NCBI GenBank assembly: GCA_002021875.1
Contig: CP018627.1
Span: forward strand, 5,084,001 to 5,148,000
Source of the DNA: Streptomyces hygroscopicus
Lineage (GTDB): Bacteria > Actinomycetota > Actinomycetes > Streptomycetales > Streptomycetaceae
Direction: 5' to 3'
DNA: 64,000 nucleotides
Shown: one piece after another, positions 8,096 through 17,276 of the stretch
Numbering within the stretch: the first letter of the stretch is position 1
How the letters are laid out: each line of letters starts with the position of its first letter
The notes under the pieces: generated by a model
What the model saw: only the letters and a program-made list of their open reading frames with translations
What the model was told of the DNA's origin: nothing
Database searches by the model: none
Program-made: the position numbers and the translations under genes

Positions 8096-8211
8096 ATCTC
8101 AAGAGTAGGTCGCCAGGGGCGACGGTAAACGCGGTGATACTCCACAACTTGGGAGGCGAGTGAGGAGGAAACGCCCCATACGCCACGACGTGCTAGCGAT
8201 GCGCGAGGTGG

Positions 8212-8868
8212 TCACCGCGACGGCGGTACGGCGGAAGCGGGCGACCCCTTGGACCCGGTCGGCTCCGGCGCGGCCGACTCCGACCCCGACGGCTCCAGGC
8301 GCGGCTGTCCGCTGGGCGAGCCGTCGACACCGCTGGTGGCGGGCGGTGGAGCGGGGTCCTGGCGGTTGCCCGATGCGCCCCGGTAGACGGCCGTGAAGGC
8401 CAGGGCGACCACGCCGATGCCCATCAGGATGGCCAGCAGCCAGGCCACTGGGCGGTGCCAGCGGGCATGACCGCGGTAAGGACGCCCCGCGCTGCCGTAC
8501 CGCCCATAGGGGCCATAGGCGTCGTCCGCGTCCCGTCCGGGGCCGAAGCGCCCGTCGGCGTCGTCCACGCCGTAGAACTCGGCCTCCTGGCCGTAGCCGT
8601 CCTCGAAGAGCTCGTCCTCGGGAGGCACACCGGCCCTGCGGCGCCGGGACGCCTCGGCCTCGGCACGGGCCTCGGCGGCGGCCAGCATCCGCTCGATGGC
8701 GGTGGGCTCATGGATCGAGGCCGACCGCACGAAGTCCTCGTCGAAGACCACGGCGGCGAACTCGTCGTTCGTCTCGCCGTGGCCGCGCTCGTCGGGCTCG
8801 TCGCCGTCCGGGAACGGCTTGCCCCCCACGTCGTCCGGCACCCATTCAGAGTAGACCGGACGGGTCAT
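8212..8868 (-). CDS. conserved anchored protein with VVFDExFVR motif, short paralogue, 218 aa
   Basis: Uncharacterised. The N-terminus contains DEFAAVVFDEDFVRSASI and TAIERMLAAAEARAEAEASR (likely helical), then an acidic, Gly/Tyr-rich linker, one membrane helix (VAWLLAILMGIGVVALAFTAVY, about 141-162) and a short Pro/Ser-rich outer tail ending in PPSR. It matches the first 60 residues of the protein at 7013-8095 but lacks the folded outer domain. It lies just downstream of proA in the same orientation. The ATG at 8868 begins MTRPVYSEW. Confidence 0.75.
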   Translation of the reverse strand: MTRPVYSEWVPDDVGGKPFPDGDEPDERGHGETNDEFAAVVFDEDFVRSASIHEPTAIERMLAAAEARAEAEASRRRRAGVPPEDELFEDGYGQEAEFYGVDDADGRFGPGRDADDAYGPYGRYGSAGRPYRGHARWHRPVAWLLAILMGIGVVALAFTAVYRGASGNRQDPAPPPATSGVDGSPSGQPRLEPSGSESAAPEPTGSKGSPASAVPPSR

Positions 8869-8947
8869 TTTGGGCAGGGTGAAATGGTATTCGGGGGAAG
8901 ATCCACCCCAGCGCCGCCGGGAATCGGGTACCCCCCGAACGGGTGAG

Positions 8948-10246
8948 TCAGCGGGTGTGGCCGTCGCCGGTGACGATGTACTTCGTCGATGTCAGCTCGG
9001 GCAGCGCCATGGGCCCCCGGGCGTGCAGCTTCTGGGTGGAGATGCCGATCTCGGCGCCGAAGCCGAACTGCCCGCCGTCGGTGAACCGCGTGGAGGCGTT
9101 CACGGCGACCGTGGTGGAGTCCACCAGCTGGGTGAAGCGGCGGGCGGCCTGCTGGGAGGACGTGACGATGGCCTCGGTGTGCCCGGAGGACCACAGGCGG
9201 ATGTGGCTCACCGCGGCGTCCAGGGAGTCCACGACACCCGCCGCGATGTCGTACGAGAGGTACTCGGTCTCCCAGTCCTCGATCACCGCCGGGACCACCG
9301 TGGCCTTGGAGCCCTCCGCGAGCGCCATGACGCGCTCGTCCGCGTGGACCGTGACCCCCGCCTCGGCCAGCGCCTCCAGGGCGCGGGGCAGGAACCGGGG
9401 GGCGATGTCCTGGTGCACCAGCAGCGTCTCCGCCGCGTTGCACACGCTCGGCCGCTGGGCCTTGGAGTTCACCAGGATCTCGACCGCCATGTCGAGGTCG
9501 GCGTCGGCGTCCACGTACACATGGCAGTTGCCGGTGCCGGTCTCGATGACCGGGACCGTGGACTGCTCGACGACCGTACGGATGAGGGACGCGCCGCCGC
9601 GCGGGATCAGCACGTCCACCAGGCCGCGGGCGCGCATCAGCTCGCGCACCGACTCCCGGCTCTCGCCCGGCACCAGCTGCACCGCGTCCGCGGGCAGCCC
9701 CGCGCCGCCGACGGCGTCGCGCAGGACCTTCACCAGCGCGGCGTTGGAGTGGGACGCCGACGAGGAGCCACGCAGCAGCACCGCGTTGCCCGACTTCAGG
9801 CAGAGCGCCGCGGCGTCCACCGTCACGTTCGGCCGGGCCTCGTAGATGATCCCGACGACGCCGAGCGGAACGCGCACCTGGCGAAGGTCGATCCCGTTGG
9901 GCAGCGTGGAGCCGCGCACCACCTCGCCGACCGGGTCGGGCAGCGCGATCACATCGCGGACATCGGAGGCGATGGCCCGCACCCGCTCGGGGGTGAGCGT
10001 CAGCCGGTCCACGATGGCGTCGCTGGTGCCGGCCTCACGGGCCCGCTCCACATCGGCCGCGTTGGCCTCGACGATCTCCTTGGTGCGCACCTCCAGGGCG
10101 TCGGCCATCGCGAGCAGCGCGTCGTCCTTGACGGCGCGCGGCAGCGGCGCGAGATCGGCGGCCGCGGCCCGGGACCGGTAGGCGGCCTGGAGGACCGGGG
10201 ACTTCGGCCAGGGGTCGGTGAGCGGCGACGTGGGTGCGCTGGTCAT
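8948..10246 (-). CDS. proA: glutamate-5-semialdehyde dehydrogenase (gamma-glutamyl phosphate reductase)
   Basis: ProA reduces gamma-glutamyl phosphate with NADPH to glutamate-5-semialdehyde, the second step of proline synthesis. The 432-aa protein has the aldehyde dehydrogenase fold: [40 protein letters not shown], the catalytic cysteine in [14 protein letters not shown], and the C-terminal [20 protein letters not shown]. The ATG at 10246 begins MTSAPTSP and matches family length. It lies downstream of an unknown gene and proB, all on the minus strand, so proB and proA are likely expressed together. Confidence 0.97.
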   Translation of the reverse strand: MTSAPTSPLTDPWPKSPVLQAAYRSRAAAADLAPLPRAVKDDALLAMADALEVRTKEIVEANAADVERAREAGTSDAIVDRLTLTPERVRAIASDVRDVIALPDPVGEVVRGSTLPNGIDLRQVRVPLGVVGIIYEARPNVTVDAAALCLKSGNAVLLRGSSSASHSNAALVKVLRDAVGGAGLPADAVQLVPGESRESVRELMRARGLVDVLIPRGGASLIRTVVEQSTVPVIETGTGNCHVYVDADADLDMAVEILVNSKAQRPSVCNAAETLLVHQDIAPRFLPRALEALAEAGVTVHADERVMALAEGSKATVVPAVIEDWETEYLSYDIAAGVVDSLDAAVSHIRLWSSGHTEAIVTSSQQAARRFTQLVDSTTVAVNASTRFTDGGQFGFGAEIGISTQKLHARGPMALPELTSTKYIVTGDGHTR

Positions 10247-10337
10247 GCACGAAGCGTACTGAGCCGACGGGCGAAAGCCGCGCGCTATTCCGCAGTTCGA
10301 GATGGCATTCTCATATCCCGGCGCCGCGCATCCGTCC

Positions 10338-10799
10338 TCAGAACGGATGCACGCCAACCGGGGAGGCCGGTGGCGGCCCGTACCCCTCCGCGACCCGCTG
10401 GTGGTACGTATCACGGTCGATGACCTCGAGCCCCACGATCTCCCAGGGCGGCAGCTTGGCCGAGGCCCGGTGCTCGCCCCACAGCCGCAGCGCGACCGCC
10501 GCGGCGTCGTGCAGATCACGGGCCTCTTCCCAGTAGCGGATCTCGGCGTGATCGACCGCATAGCGGCTGGTCAGCAGGAACGGATGGTCATGGGCCAGCT
10601 GCTCCAGAGCCCTGCGGACCTCCCGCAGCGGCGCCTCGCTCCCCGAGACGCTGAGGGTGATGTACCACAGCCGGGACGCCTCGCCGCGCTCGGCGGCGTG
10701 CGCCATGGCGTCGCCGGTCGCGGCGTCGCCCGCTCCGACACTGGTCAGGGTGCGCTCCGCCGCCCCTCTGGGCGACGCCCCCGGGCGCCCTCGTCTCAC
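10338..10799 (-). CDS. conserved hypothetical protein between proB and proA, 153 aa
   Basis: No characterised family is recognised. The body (about residues 45-153) is well structured: [58 protein letters not shown], ending PVGVHPF. It looks like a small alpha/beta fold. The GTG at 10799 is preferred because AGGAGG sits 6 nt upstream; an ATG at 10706 would give a 122-aa protein beginning close to the conserved core. It lies between proB and proA on the same strand, a position conserved in Streptomyces, but a link to proline synthesis is unproven. Confidence 0.75.
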   Translation of the reverse strand: MRRGRPGASPRGAAERTLTSVGAGDAATGDAMAHAAERGEASRLWYITLSVSGSEAPLREVRRALEQLAHDHPFLLTSRYAVDHAEIRYWEEARDLHDAAAVALRLWGEHRASAKLPPWEIVGLEVIDRDTYHQRVAEGYGPPPASPVGVHPF

Positions 10800-11082
10800 C
10801 GGCGGCCTCCTGTAACTCGCTGCTCCGCTCACGCGCGGGCGGAGCACTCGTGACGGTGCCATGGCCGCGGCGTTCCGCTCGGTCTCCGCCGCGTCTCCCA
10901 CAGCCGGCGCGCTGCCCCGCGCGACCCCGTTGAACAAAGTTGACCAGCCCTCGCCCGCCCGCGGGGCGCTTTTGAGGTTTTTCGGAGGTGGGTGTTTTCC
11001 ACGGGCTCGCCACGGGCTCGCTTCTCCCCCCGGCTACCGCCGGGAGGTGTCCCCGCCGGGGCGCTCGGGCCGCCGGAGCGGC

Positions 11083-12285
11083 TCAGTCCAGGAGGACGAG
11101 GTCGTCGCGGTGGACCACCTCGCGCTCGTAGGCCGGGCCGAGCTCCCGGGCCAGGTCCCGGGTCGAGCGGCCGATCAGCTGGGGAATCTCCTTGGCGTCG
11201 AAGTTCACCAGCCCACGGGCCACGGGGCGGCCCTGGGTGTCCCGCAGCTCGACCGGGTCACCGGCGGTGAATTCGCCCTCCACGGCCGCGATCCCGGCCG
11301 GCAGCAGCGAGGTGCGCCGCTCCACGACGGCCCGTACCGCACCGTCGTCCAGGGTCAGGGCGCCACGCGGCGCGGAGGCGTGGGCGAGCCACAGCAGCCG
11401 GTTCGCGGAGCGGCGGCCGGTGCGGTGGAAGAACGTGCCCGTATGGCGGCCGAGCAGGGCGTCACCGGCTCGGCTGGCGGAGGTGAGCACCACCGGGACC
11501 CCGGCCGCGGTGGCGATCCGGGCCGCCTCGACCTTGGTGACCATGCCGCCGGTGCCCACCCCGGAGCGGCCCGCGCTGCCGATGGAGACGCCGTCCAGGT
11601 CCTCAGGGCCCCGGACCTCGTCGATCCGGGAGGTGCCGGGGGTCCTGGGGTCCCCGTCGTACAGGCCGTCCACGTCGGAGAGCAGCACCAGCAGATCCGC
11701 CCGTACGAGATGGGCGACCAGGGCCGCGAGCCGGTCGTTGTCGCCGAACCGGATCTCGTCCGTGGCCACCGTGTCGTTCTCGTTGACGATCGGCAGCGCG
11801 CCCATGGCCAGCAGCTGGTCCAGGGTGCGGGTGGCGTTGCGGTAGTGGGCGCGGCGGCTGGTGTCGTCCGTGGTGAGCAGCACCTGGCCGACGCGGCGCC
11901 CGTAGCGCGCGAAGGAGGCGGTGTAGCGGGCCACCAGGAGCCCCTGTCCGACGCTCGCGGCCGCCTGCTGGCGGGCCAAGTCGCGGGGGCGCCGGTCCAG
12001 GCCCAGCGGCGCCAGTCCGGCGGCGATGGCGCCGGAGGACACCAGCACAATCTCCTTACCGTTCGCGCCGCCCCTGCCGTCGCCACCCTTGCCGTCGCCG
12101 TCCCTGCCGCCGTCGCCCTTACCGTCGCCGTCGAGCACCTTGGCGAGCACGTCGACCAGCGCGTCCACACGGTCCGCGTCCAGGCCCCCCGCCGCGGTGG
12201 TGAGGGAGGACGAACCGATCTTGACCACGATCCTCCGGGCGGCGGCCACCTCGTCCCGTACGGCCGACCCGTCCTGCTCCGCCAC
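11083..12285 (-). CDS. proB: glutamate 5-kinase with a Gly/Asp-rich insertion
   Basis: ProB phosphorylates glutamate with ATP, the first and feedback-controlled step of proline synthesis. The 400-aa protein has the amino acid kinase domain (RIVVKIGSSSLT, IVLVSSGAIAAG, LPIVNENDTVA, FGDNDRLAALVA, LLVLLSDVDGLY, GTGGMVTKVEAA) and a C-terminal PUA domain (about 300-395). An unusual low-complexity insertion of about 26 residues rich in Gly, Asp and Lys lies at about residues 50-76 (12059-12137), before the SSGAIAAG strand; typical ProB proteins lack it. The GTG at 12285 has AGGGGAG upstream. Its 5' region is shared with the divergent gene at 12594. Confidence 0.95.
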   Translation of the reverse strand: MAEQDGSAVRDEVAAARRIVVKIGSSSLTTAAGGLDADRVDALVDVLAKVLDGDGKGDGGRDGDGKGGDGRGGANGKEIVLVSSGAIAAGLAPLGLDRRPRDLARQQAAASVGQGLLVARYTASFARYGRRVGQVLLTTDDTSRRAHYRNATRTLDQLLAMGALPIVNENDTVATDEIRFGDNDRLAALVAHLVRADLLVLLSDVDGLYDGDPRTPGTSRIDEVRGPEDLDGVSIGSAGRSGVGTGGMVTKVEAARIATAAGVPVVLTSASRAGDALLGRHTGTFFHRTGRRSANRLLWLAHASAPRGALTLDDGAVRAVVERRTSLLPAGIAAVEGEFTAGDPVELRDTQGRPVARGLVNFDAKEIPQLIGRSTRDLARELGPAYEREVVHRDDLVLLD

Positions 12286-12593
12286 GCCGCTCCCCTGCTC
12301 GTCCCCGGCTCACCACACGTCCCGAAGAAACGCATGCCCTACACACTCATCATGACAAGTGGGCAATCTACGACAGACGAGGCCCGGCCCGCCTCGGCAT
12401 TTCAGCCCCCGGACACCATCCGCGCACACCGCCTTACGCACCGGCGCGAGCACCGCGCGGGCCTCCTCGGGTGACCATTGACACCGATTGCGACCGGTTG
12501 GCACCGGCGCGGATTGTCACCGGGCCGGGCGTCGGCATACGGTCAGGGGTCCCCCCGTCAGTCCCCCTCGCCCTCCTGCCAGGAGCCCATCCC
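12286..12593. other. divergent intergenic region between proB and the glycerophosphotransferase-like gene
   Basis: This 308-nt region has no supported gene. It must carry the promoters of proB (minus) and of the gene at 12594 (plus). A somewhat AT-richer stretch at about 12331-12375 is the likeliest promoter area, but no convincing hexamers or operator were identified. An in-frame extension of the plus-strand gene reaches 12471 but lacks a good ribosome site. Confidence 0.5.
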
Positions 12594-14705
12594 GTGCCCT
12601 CTGCCGGAATCGCCCCACGCCGGGTCGTACAGCTGACGGCGCTGCTCGCGATGCTCGTGTTCTTTGCCACACAGCTCGTCGGCGCCGTGCTTCCGAACGT
12701 ACCGCTTTTCATCGCCGCCTCGGCGTGCGGTCTCGCGCTCGATCTCTTCCTTCAGCACAAGCAGCCCGGTCTGCTGTCGCTGCTGGGCAAGATCCGCCTT
12801 GACGTCACGGTGCGCCAGCTGTTCCGCGACATGCTCATCATGGTCGGGCTGCTGCGCATCGAGGGCATCAATCCCCTGCACGAGCAGGCGCCCCTGACCG
12901 TGGGACTGCTGCTGTTCAACCTGGTGCACTTCGCCTGCCAGGCGGCGGCCATCCTGGTCCGCCGGAGCCGGCAGCTGCCGTTCGTCACGCGCAACATCGA
13001 CGCGTCCGCGCTGCGCCTGAGTGAGGCCCCGCCGCGGCTGTTCGCCCGTCAGCACGGGCGCCGTCTGCTGCGTCTGGCCGCGCCGGCCACCGCCGGTCTG
13101 CTGATCACCGCCGGCACCAAGGACGCCGTCTGGGGCGGTGCCGGTCTGGCGATCGCGCTGCTGATCGGCATCGGCGGCACGGCGCACCTGGCCTCCTGGA
13201 TGCTGCCGCGCAAGCGCGTGGCGAACGAGGCCGCGGCCCTGCGGTGGCTCGACAAGTGGCTGGCCGACTACCAGCCGACCGTGGGGATGTACTTCTCCGG
13301 CGGCAACTCCTCGGCGTACCAGGCGAACATGTGGCTCTCCACGCTCGCCGCGCTCGACGGAAAGCCGATCATCGTGCTCCGTGAGCGGTTCATGGTGCAG
13401 AAGATCGACGCGACGGACGTGCCGGTCGTCTGCCTCCCCAAGGTGGCGCATCTGATGCGTCTGGAGCACTCGACGCTCAAGGTGCTGCTGCACCCGGCCA
13501 ACTCCGGCAAGACCTCGCAGGTGCTGCGCATCCCCTCGATCAAGCACGCCTTCATCAACCACGGCGAGAGCGACAAGCTCTCCAGCTGCAACCCGTACGC
13601 CAAGGCGTACGACGAGGTGTGGGTCGCGGGCCCGGCGGCGCGCGAGCGCTACCAGCTCGCCGACATCGGCGTCGAGGACAAGGACGTCGTGGAGGTCGGC
13701 CGGCCGCAGCTTGCCCCCATCCGCCCCTACGCGGGCGTGCCCACCGGCGCCCTCGGCGGAGCCGGTACGGAACACTTCACCACCGTGCTGTACGCGCCGA
13801 CCTGGGAGGGCTGGGACGGCAACCCCGGTAACACCTCGGTGATCCTGGCCGGTGAGAACATCGTCCGCGAGCTGCTCACCGACCCCAAGGTTCGCCTGCT
13901 GTACAAGCCGCACCCGATGACCGGTTCGGTGGACCCGCGCGCGGGCCGCGCCAACGACCGCATCAGGGCGATGATCGCCGAGGCGAACACCAAGCGCACC
14001 GGCGACCGCCCCGGCCCGGAGGCCGCCGCCGAGCTGGCCCGGTGCGCCGATGAGCTCAACCGGCTCACCAGCACCGCCTTCCGCCCCAGCGCGGACGAGA
14101 TCGAGCGCATGAAGCTCCAGGGTGCCCCGGATGGCGACCGCGCGGCGGCCGTCACCGCGGCCACGACCGCCTGGGAGAGCGCCTATTGGGCCTCGCTGCC
14201 GGTCTGGGAGCACCAGATCATCACCGGCCCGCGTCCGGCGATCTTCACCTGCTTCAACCAGGCCGACGTGCTGATCAGCGATGTCTCCAGCGTGGTCTCG
14301 GACTACCTCACGAGCGAGAAGCCGTACGCGGTGGCGAACACCAGCGGGATGACGGAGGAGGAGTTCCGGGCGGGCTTCCCGACGGTGCGCGCCGCCACGA
14401 TCCTCACGCCGGAGGCCAAGGGCACGGCCGGACTGCTGGAAGCTGTCCGCGACCCCGAGAAGGACACCCTCGCGGCCGCCCGCGCCGAGCTGAAGGTGCA
14501 TCTGCTCGGCCCGTCCGACCCGCCGTCGCTGGTGCGCTTCAACCAGGCCACGCAGGAGCTGTGCGACAAGGCCGATGAGCGCCGGGCCCGGATGGCCACC
14601 CGGCTGTCCGACGAGATCCCCTCGCAGCGCGAGGCCCGGGACGCGGCGGAGGAGATGGAGCTGGAGTCCGGCTCGCCGGAGCCGGAGGAGACCGCGACGG
14701 TCTGA
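12594..14705 (+). CDS. membrane protein with CDP-glycerol glycerophosphotransferase-like domain
   Basis: A 703-aa protein. The N-terminal ~230 residues hold several membrane helices (VVQLTALLAMLVFFATQLV, TVGLLLFNLVHFACQAAAIL, GAGLAIALLIGIGGTAHLA). The C-terminal part matches the teichoic-acid glycerophosphotransferase family (Glyphos_transf): INHGESDK, VLYAPTWEGWDG, LLYKPHPMTG and DVLISDVSSVVSDYL. Family members add glycerol- or ribitol-phosphate units to wall polymers. A role in anionic wall or capsule polymer synthesis is inferred; acceptor and donor are unknown. The GTG at 12594 follows AGGAG at an 8-nt spacing. It stands alone on the plus strand between proB and obgE, followed by a terminator. 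Confidence 0.82.
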   Translation: MPSAGIAPRRVVQLTALLAMLVFFATQLVGAVLPNVPLFIAASACGLALDLFLQHKQPGLLSLLGKIRLDVTVRQLFRDMLIMVGLLRIEGINPLHEQAPLTVGLLLFNLVHFACQAAAILVRRSRQLPFVTRNIDASALRLSEAPPRLFARQHGRRLLRLAAPATAGLLITAGTKDAVWGGAGLAIALLIGIGGTAHLASWMLPRKRVANEAAALRWLDKWLADYQPTVGMYFSGGNSSAYQANMWLSTLAALDGKPIIVLRERFMVQKIDATDVPVVCLPKVAHLMRLEHSTLKVLLHPANSGKTSQVLRIPSIKHAFINHGESDKLSSCNPYAKAYDEVWVAGPAARERYQLADIGVEDKDVVEVGRPQLAPIRPYAGVPTGALGGAGTEHFTTVLYAPTWEGWDGNPGNTSVILAGENIVRELLTDPKVRLLYKPHPMTGSVDPRAGRANDRIRAMIAEANTKRTGDRPGPEAAAELARCADELNRLTSTAFRPSADEIERMKLQGAPDGDRAAAVTAATTAWESAYWASLPVWEHQIITGPRPAIFTCFNQADVLISDVSSVVSDYLTSEKPYAVANTSGMTEEEFRAGFPTVRAATILTPEAKGTAGLLEAVRDPEKDTLAAARAELKVHLLGPSDPPSLVRFNQATQELCDKADERRARMATRLSDEIPSQREARDAAEEMELESGSPEPEETATV

Positions 14706-14747
14706 GACCGGCCGTACGCGCGGCTGAGGGCGACCGCCGAGAGCGAC

Positions 14748-14785
14748 GACGAAGGGCCCGGGAGATCCCTCCCGGGCCCTTCGTC
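14748..14785. terminator. terminator hairpin after the glycerophosphotransferase-like gene
   Basis: A perfect 17-bp inverted repeat (left arm 14748-14764, right arm 14769-14785) with a 4-nt loop lies 43 nt past the stop. It is symmetrical and may also serve obgE from the other side. The strength of the stem makes termination likely even without a long U tract. Confidence 0.85.
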
Positions 14786-14867
14786 ATGCCACCTGCCAAG
14801 CGGCGCGGAGACGCCCGCTCAGACCGCTCAGAGCCCACGAGGGGGCCAGGGGGCGGCTACGCACCCC

Positions 14868-16301
14868 TCAGAACGGCTTGAACGCGTCGTACTCCTGCTC
14901 CGCCTCGTCCCGCTCGACATCCCGCTCACGCCGCCGCTGCGCGGCCGGACGCGGGGCGTCGAAGCGGTGATCCTCGCCGCGGCGGCCCAGCATCTCCGCG
15001 CCGGTCGCGAGGCTCGGCTCCCAGTCGAAGACGACCGCGTCGTCCGCGGGGCCGATGACGACCTCGTCGCCCGAGTGGGCGCCCGCCTTCATCAGCTCTC
15101 CCTCGACACCGAGGCGCGCCAGGCGGTCGGCGAGGTAGCCGACGGCCTCGTCGTTGGCGAAGTCGGTCTGGCGGACCCAGCGTTCGGGCTTCTCGCCCAG
15201 CACGCGGTAGAAGCCCTCCTCGGCGACGACCCTGAAGCCCGCGTCGTCCACGGCCTTCGGCCGGATGACGATCCGGGTCGCCTCCTCCTGCGGCTTGGCC
15301 GCCCGCGCCTCCGCGACGATCTGCGCCAGGACGAAGGACAGCTCCTTGAGGCCGAGATGGGCGACCGCCGAGACCTCGAGGACCTGGTAGCCGCGGGCCT
15401 CCAGTTCGGGCCGGATGATGTCGGCGAGGTCCTGGCCGTCGGGGATGTCGACCTTGTTGAGCACGACGACCCGCGGCCGGTCGTCCAGACCGCCGTACTG
15501 GGCCAGCTCCGCCTCGATGACATCGAGGTCGGTCAGCGGATCGCGCTCGGACTCCAGGGCCGCGGTGTCCAGCACATGCACCAGCACCGAGCAGCGCTCG
15601 ACATGGCGCAGGAACTCCAGGCCCAGGCCCTTGCCCTGGCTGGCGCCGGGGATCAGGCCGGGGACGTCGGCGATGGTGTAGACGGTCGAACCGGCCGTGA
15701 CCACACCGAGGTTGGGCACCAACGTGGTGAACGGATAGTCGGCGATCTTCGGCTTGGCCGCCGAAAGCACCGAGATCAGCGACGACTTGCCGGCGCTCGG
15801 GTAGCCGACGAGGGCCACGTCCGCGACGGTCTTGAGCTCGAGGACGACGTCCCCGGAGTGACCCGGCTCACCCAGCAGCGCGAAGCCGGGGGCCTTACGG
15901 CGGGCCGAGGCGAGCGCGGCGTTGCCGAGGCCGCCGCGGCCGCCCTGGGCGGCGATGTAGGTGGTGCCCTGCCCGATCAGATCGGCCAGGACGTTGCCCT
16001 GCTTGTCGAGGACGACGGTGCCGTCCGGGACCGGCAGGATCAGATCGGTGCCGTCCTTACCGGAGCGGTTCCCGCCCTCGCCGGGCTTGCCGTTGGTGGC
16101 CTTGCGGTGGGGGCTGTGGTGGTAGTCGAGGAGCGTGGTGACGGACTGGTCCACGACCAGGATCACATCGCCGCCACGGCCGCCGTTGCCCCCGTCCGGC
16201 CCCCCGAGCGGCTTGAACTTCTCGCGGTGCACGGAGGCGCAGCCGTGGCCCCCGTTACCCGCGGCGACGTGCAGTTCGACGCGGTCCACGAAGGTGGTCA
16301 T
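14868..16301 (-). CDS. obgE: Obg-family GTPase
   Basis: ObgE binds GTP and assists late 50S assembly; in Streptomyces Obg also affects the onset of sporulation. The 477-aa protein has the Gly-rich Obg fold ([20 protein letters not shown] repeats), the GTPase motifs GYPSAGKSS (about 166-174), DVPGLI and NKVD, and the C-terminal OCT domain (about 350-425). A charged tail ([16 protein letters not shown]) extends past OCT, as in other actinobacteria. The ATG at 16301 has CTGGAGG upstream. It follows rpmA and rplU in the usual order. Confidence 0.97.
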   Translation of the reverse strand: MTTFVDRVELHVAAGNGGHGCASVHREKFKPLGGPDGGNGGRGGDVILVVDQSVTTLLDYHHSPHRKATNGKPGEGGNRSGKDGTDLILPVPDGTVVLDKQGNVLADLIGQGTTYIAAQGGRGGLGNAALASARRKAPGFALLGEPGHSGDVVLELKTVADVALVGYPSAGKSSLISVLSAAKPKIADYPFTTLVPNLGVVTAGSTVYTIADVPGLIPGASQGKGLGLEFLRHVERCSVLVHVLDTAALESERDPLTDLDVIEAELAQYGGLDDRPRVVVLNKVDIPDGQDLADIIRPELEARGYQVLEVSAVAHLGLKELSFVLAQIVAEARAAKPQEEATRIVIRPKAVDDAGFRVVAEEGFYRVLGEKPERWVRQTDFANDEAVGYLADRLARLGVEGELMKAGAHSGDEVVIGPADDAVVFDWEPSLATGAEMLGRRGEDHRFDAPRPAAQRRRERDVERDEAEQEYDAFKPF

Positions 16302-16364
16302 GACGGGTGCCTCCAGTTAATGCGGATTCAGGGGTGTTCTGATGTGCCTCACGCTCGTAACGCG

Positions 16365-16412
16365 CCGAGGGCGGACCCGCTTCCCGTCACGGGAAGAGCG
16401 GTCCGCCCTCGG
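16365..16412 (-). terminator. hairpin between rpmA and obgE
   Basis: An inverted repeat with arms CCGAGGGCGGACC and GGTCCGCCCTCGG, about 13 bp, encloses a second small stem (CTTCCCG/CGGGAAG). It lies 29-76 nt past the rpmA stop, so it probably terminates or reduces ribosomal-protein transcription into obgE. Confidence 0.75.
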
Positions 16413-16440
16413 AAAGGCTGTGCGATATCGCCCGGGCTGA

Positions 16441-16698
16441 TTACTCAGCGACGGGGACGATGTTCACGACCTTGCGGCCCCGGCTGGTGCCGAACTGCAC
16501 CGCACCGGCGGCCAGCGCGAACAGCGTGTCATCGCCGCCGCGGCCGACACCCGTGCCCGGGTGGAAGTGCGTGCCGCGCTGGCGGACCAGGATCTCGCCC
16601 GCGTTGACGGTCTGGCCGCCGAAACGCTTGACGCCGAGCCGCTGGGCGTTGGAGTCGCGACCGTTCCGAGTGGACGATGCGCCCTTCTTGTGTGCCAT
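16441..16698 (-). CDS. rpmA: 50S ribosomal protein bL27
   Basis: bL27 is an 85-aa protein of the large subunit whose N-terminus reaches toward the peptidyl transferase centre. The family signature is plain: [48 protein letters not shown] and DTLFALAAG. Translation starts at ATG 16698 after TGAGGAGAG. It follows rplU by 14 nt, so the two form an operon. Confidence 0.98.
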   Translation of the reverse strand: MAHKKGASSTRNGRDSNAQRLGVKRFGGQTVNAGEILVRQRGTHFHPGTGVGRGGDDTLFALAAGAVQFGTSRGRKVVNIVPVAE

Positions 16699-16712
16699 CT
16701 CTCCTCAGTCCC

Positions 16713-17033
16713 TTACTTCGCAGCCGAGTCGATGCCGGTGATCTTCAGCGCGGTGTGCAGCTGGCGGTGGCCGATCCGCTTCCGGTAACCGGTCTTGTTC
16801 TTGTACTTCAGGATGTCGATCTTTTCACCCTTGTGGTGATCAACGACCTCGGCGTGAACCCGCACGCCGGCCAGCACCCACGGGTCGCTGGTGACGGCAT
16901 CGCCGTCGACAACGAGCAGAGTCGAGAGCTCGACGGTGTCGCCGACCTTGTTGGTGGCCAGACGGTCGACCTCGATGACATCGCCCACGGCCACCTTCTG
17001 CTGGCGGCCGCCGGTGCGCACGATTGCGTACAC
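16713..17033 (-). CDS. rplU: 50S ribosomal protein bL21
   Basis: bL21 is a 106-aa large-subunit protein. Typical sequences are [20 protein letters not shown] at the start, [20 protein letters not shown], and the ITGIDS end. The start is GTG at 17033. It leads the rplU-rpmA pair, with a 240-nt upstream region that should hold the promoter and lies downstream of the RNase E/G terminator. Confidence 0.98.
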   Translation of the reverse strand: MYAIVRTGGRQQKVAVGDVIEVDRLATNKVGDTVELSTLLVVDGDAVTSDPWVLAGVRVHAEVVDHHKGEKIDILKYKNKTGYRKRIGHRQLHTALKITGIDSAAK

Positions 17034-17226
17034 GCGGTTCTCACTCTCTCGCTAGAAAACGGGACCTCTGATGCCAGCCGCCCAACACGGCCCACGAGGG
17101 GTCGTGACAACCGAGTGATTCATTTCGATTCACCATCGGCCGAACGGCCTCTTCCGGCGAAGCGGAAGGGATGTGCTCAGGGGTTTGGCGTATAGACGCC
17201 GAAGGTTAAGGCTACCAGAGCCCGGA

Positions 17227-17256
17227 GGGGCACCCTGCCACGTGACAGGGTGCCCC
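17227..17256 (-). terminator. terminator of the RNase E/G gene
   Basis: An 11-bp perfect inverted repeat (GGGGCACCCTG/CAGGGTGCCCC) with an 8-nt loop lies 21 nt past the RNase E/G stop. Confidence 0.8.
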
Positions 17257-17276
17257 CGGTCGGCCGTACGGCCAGG

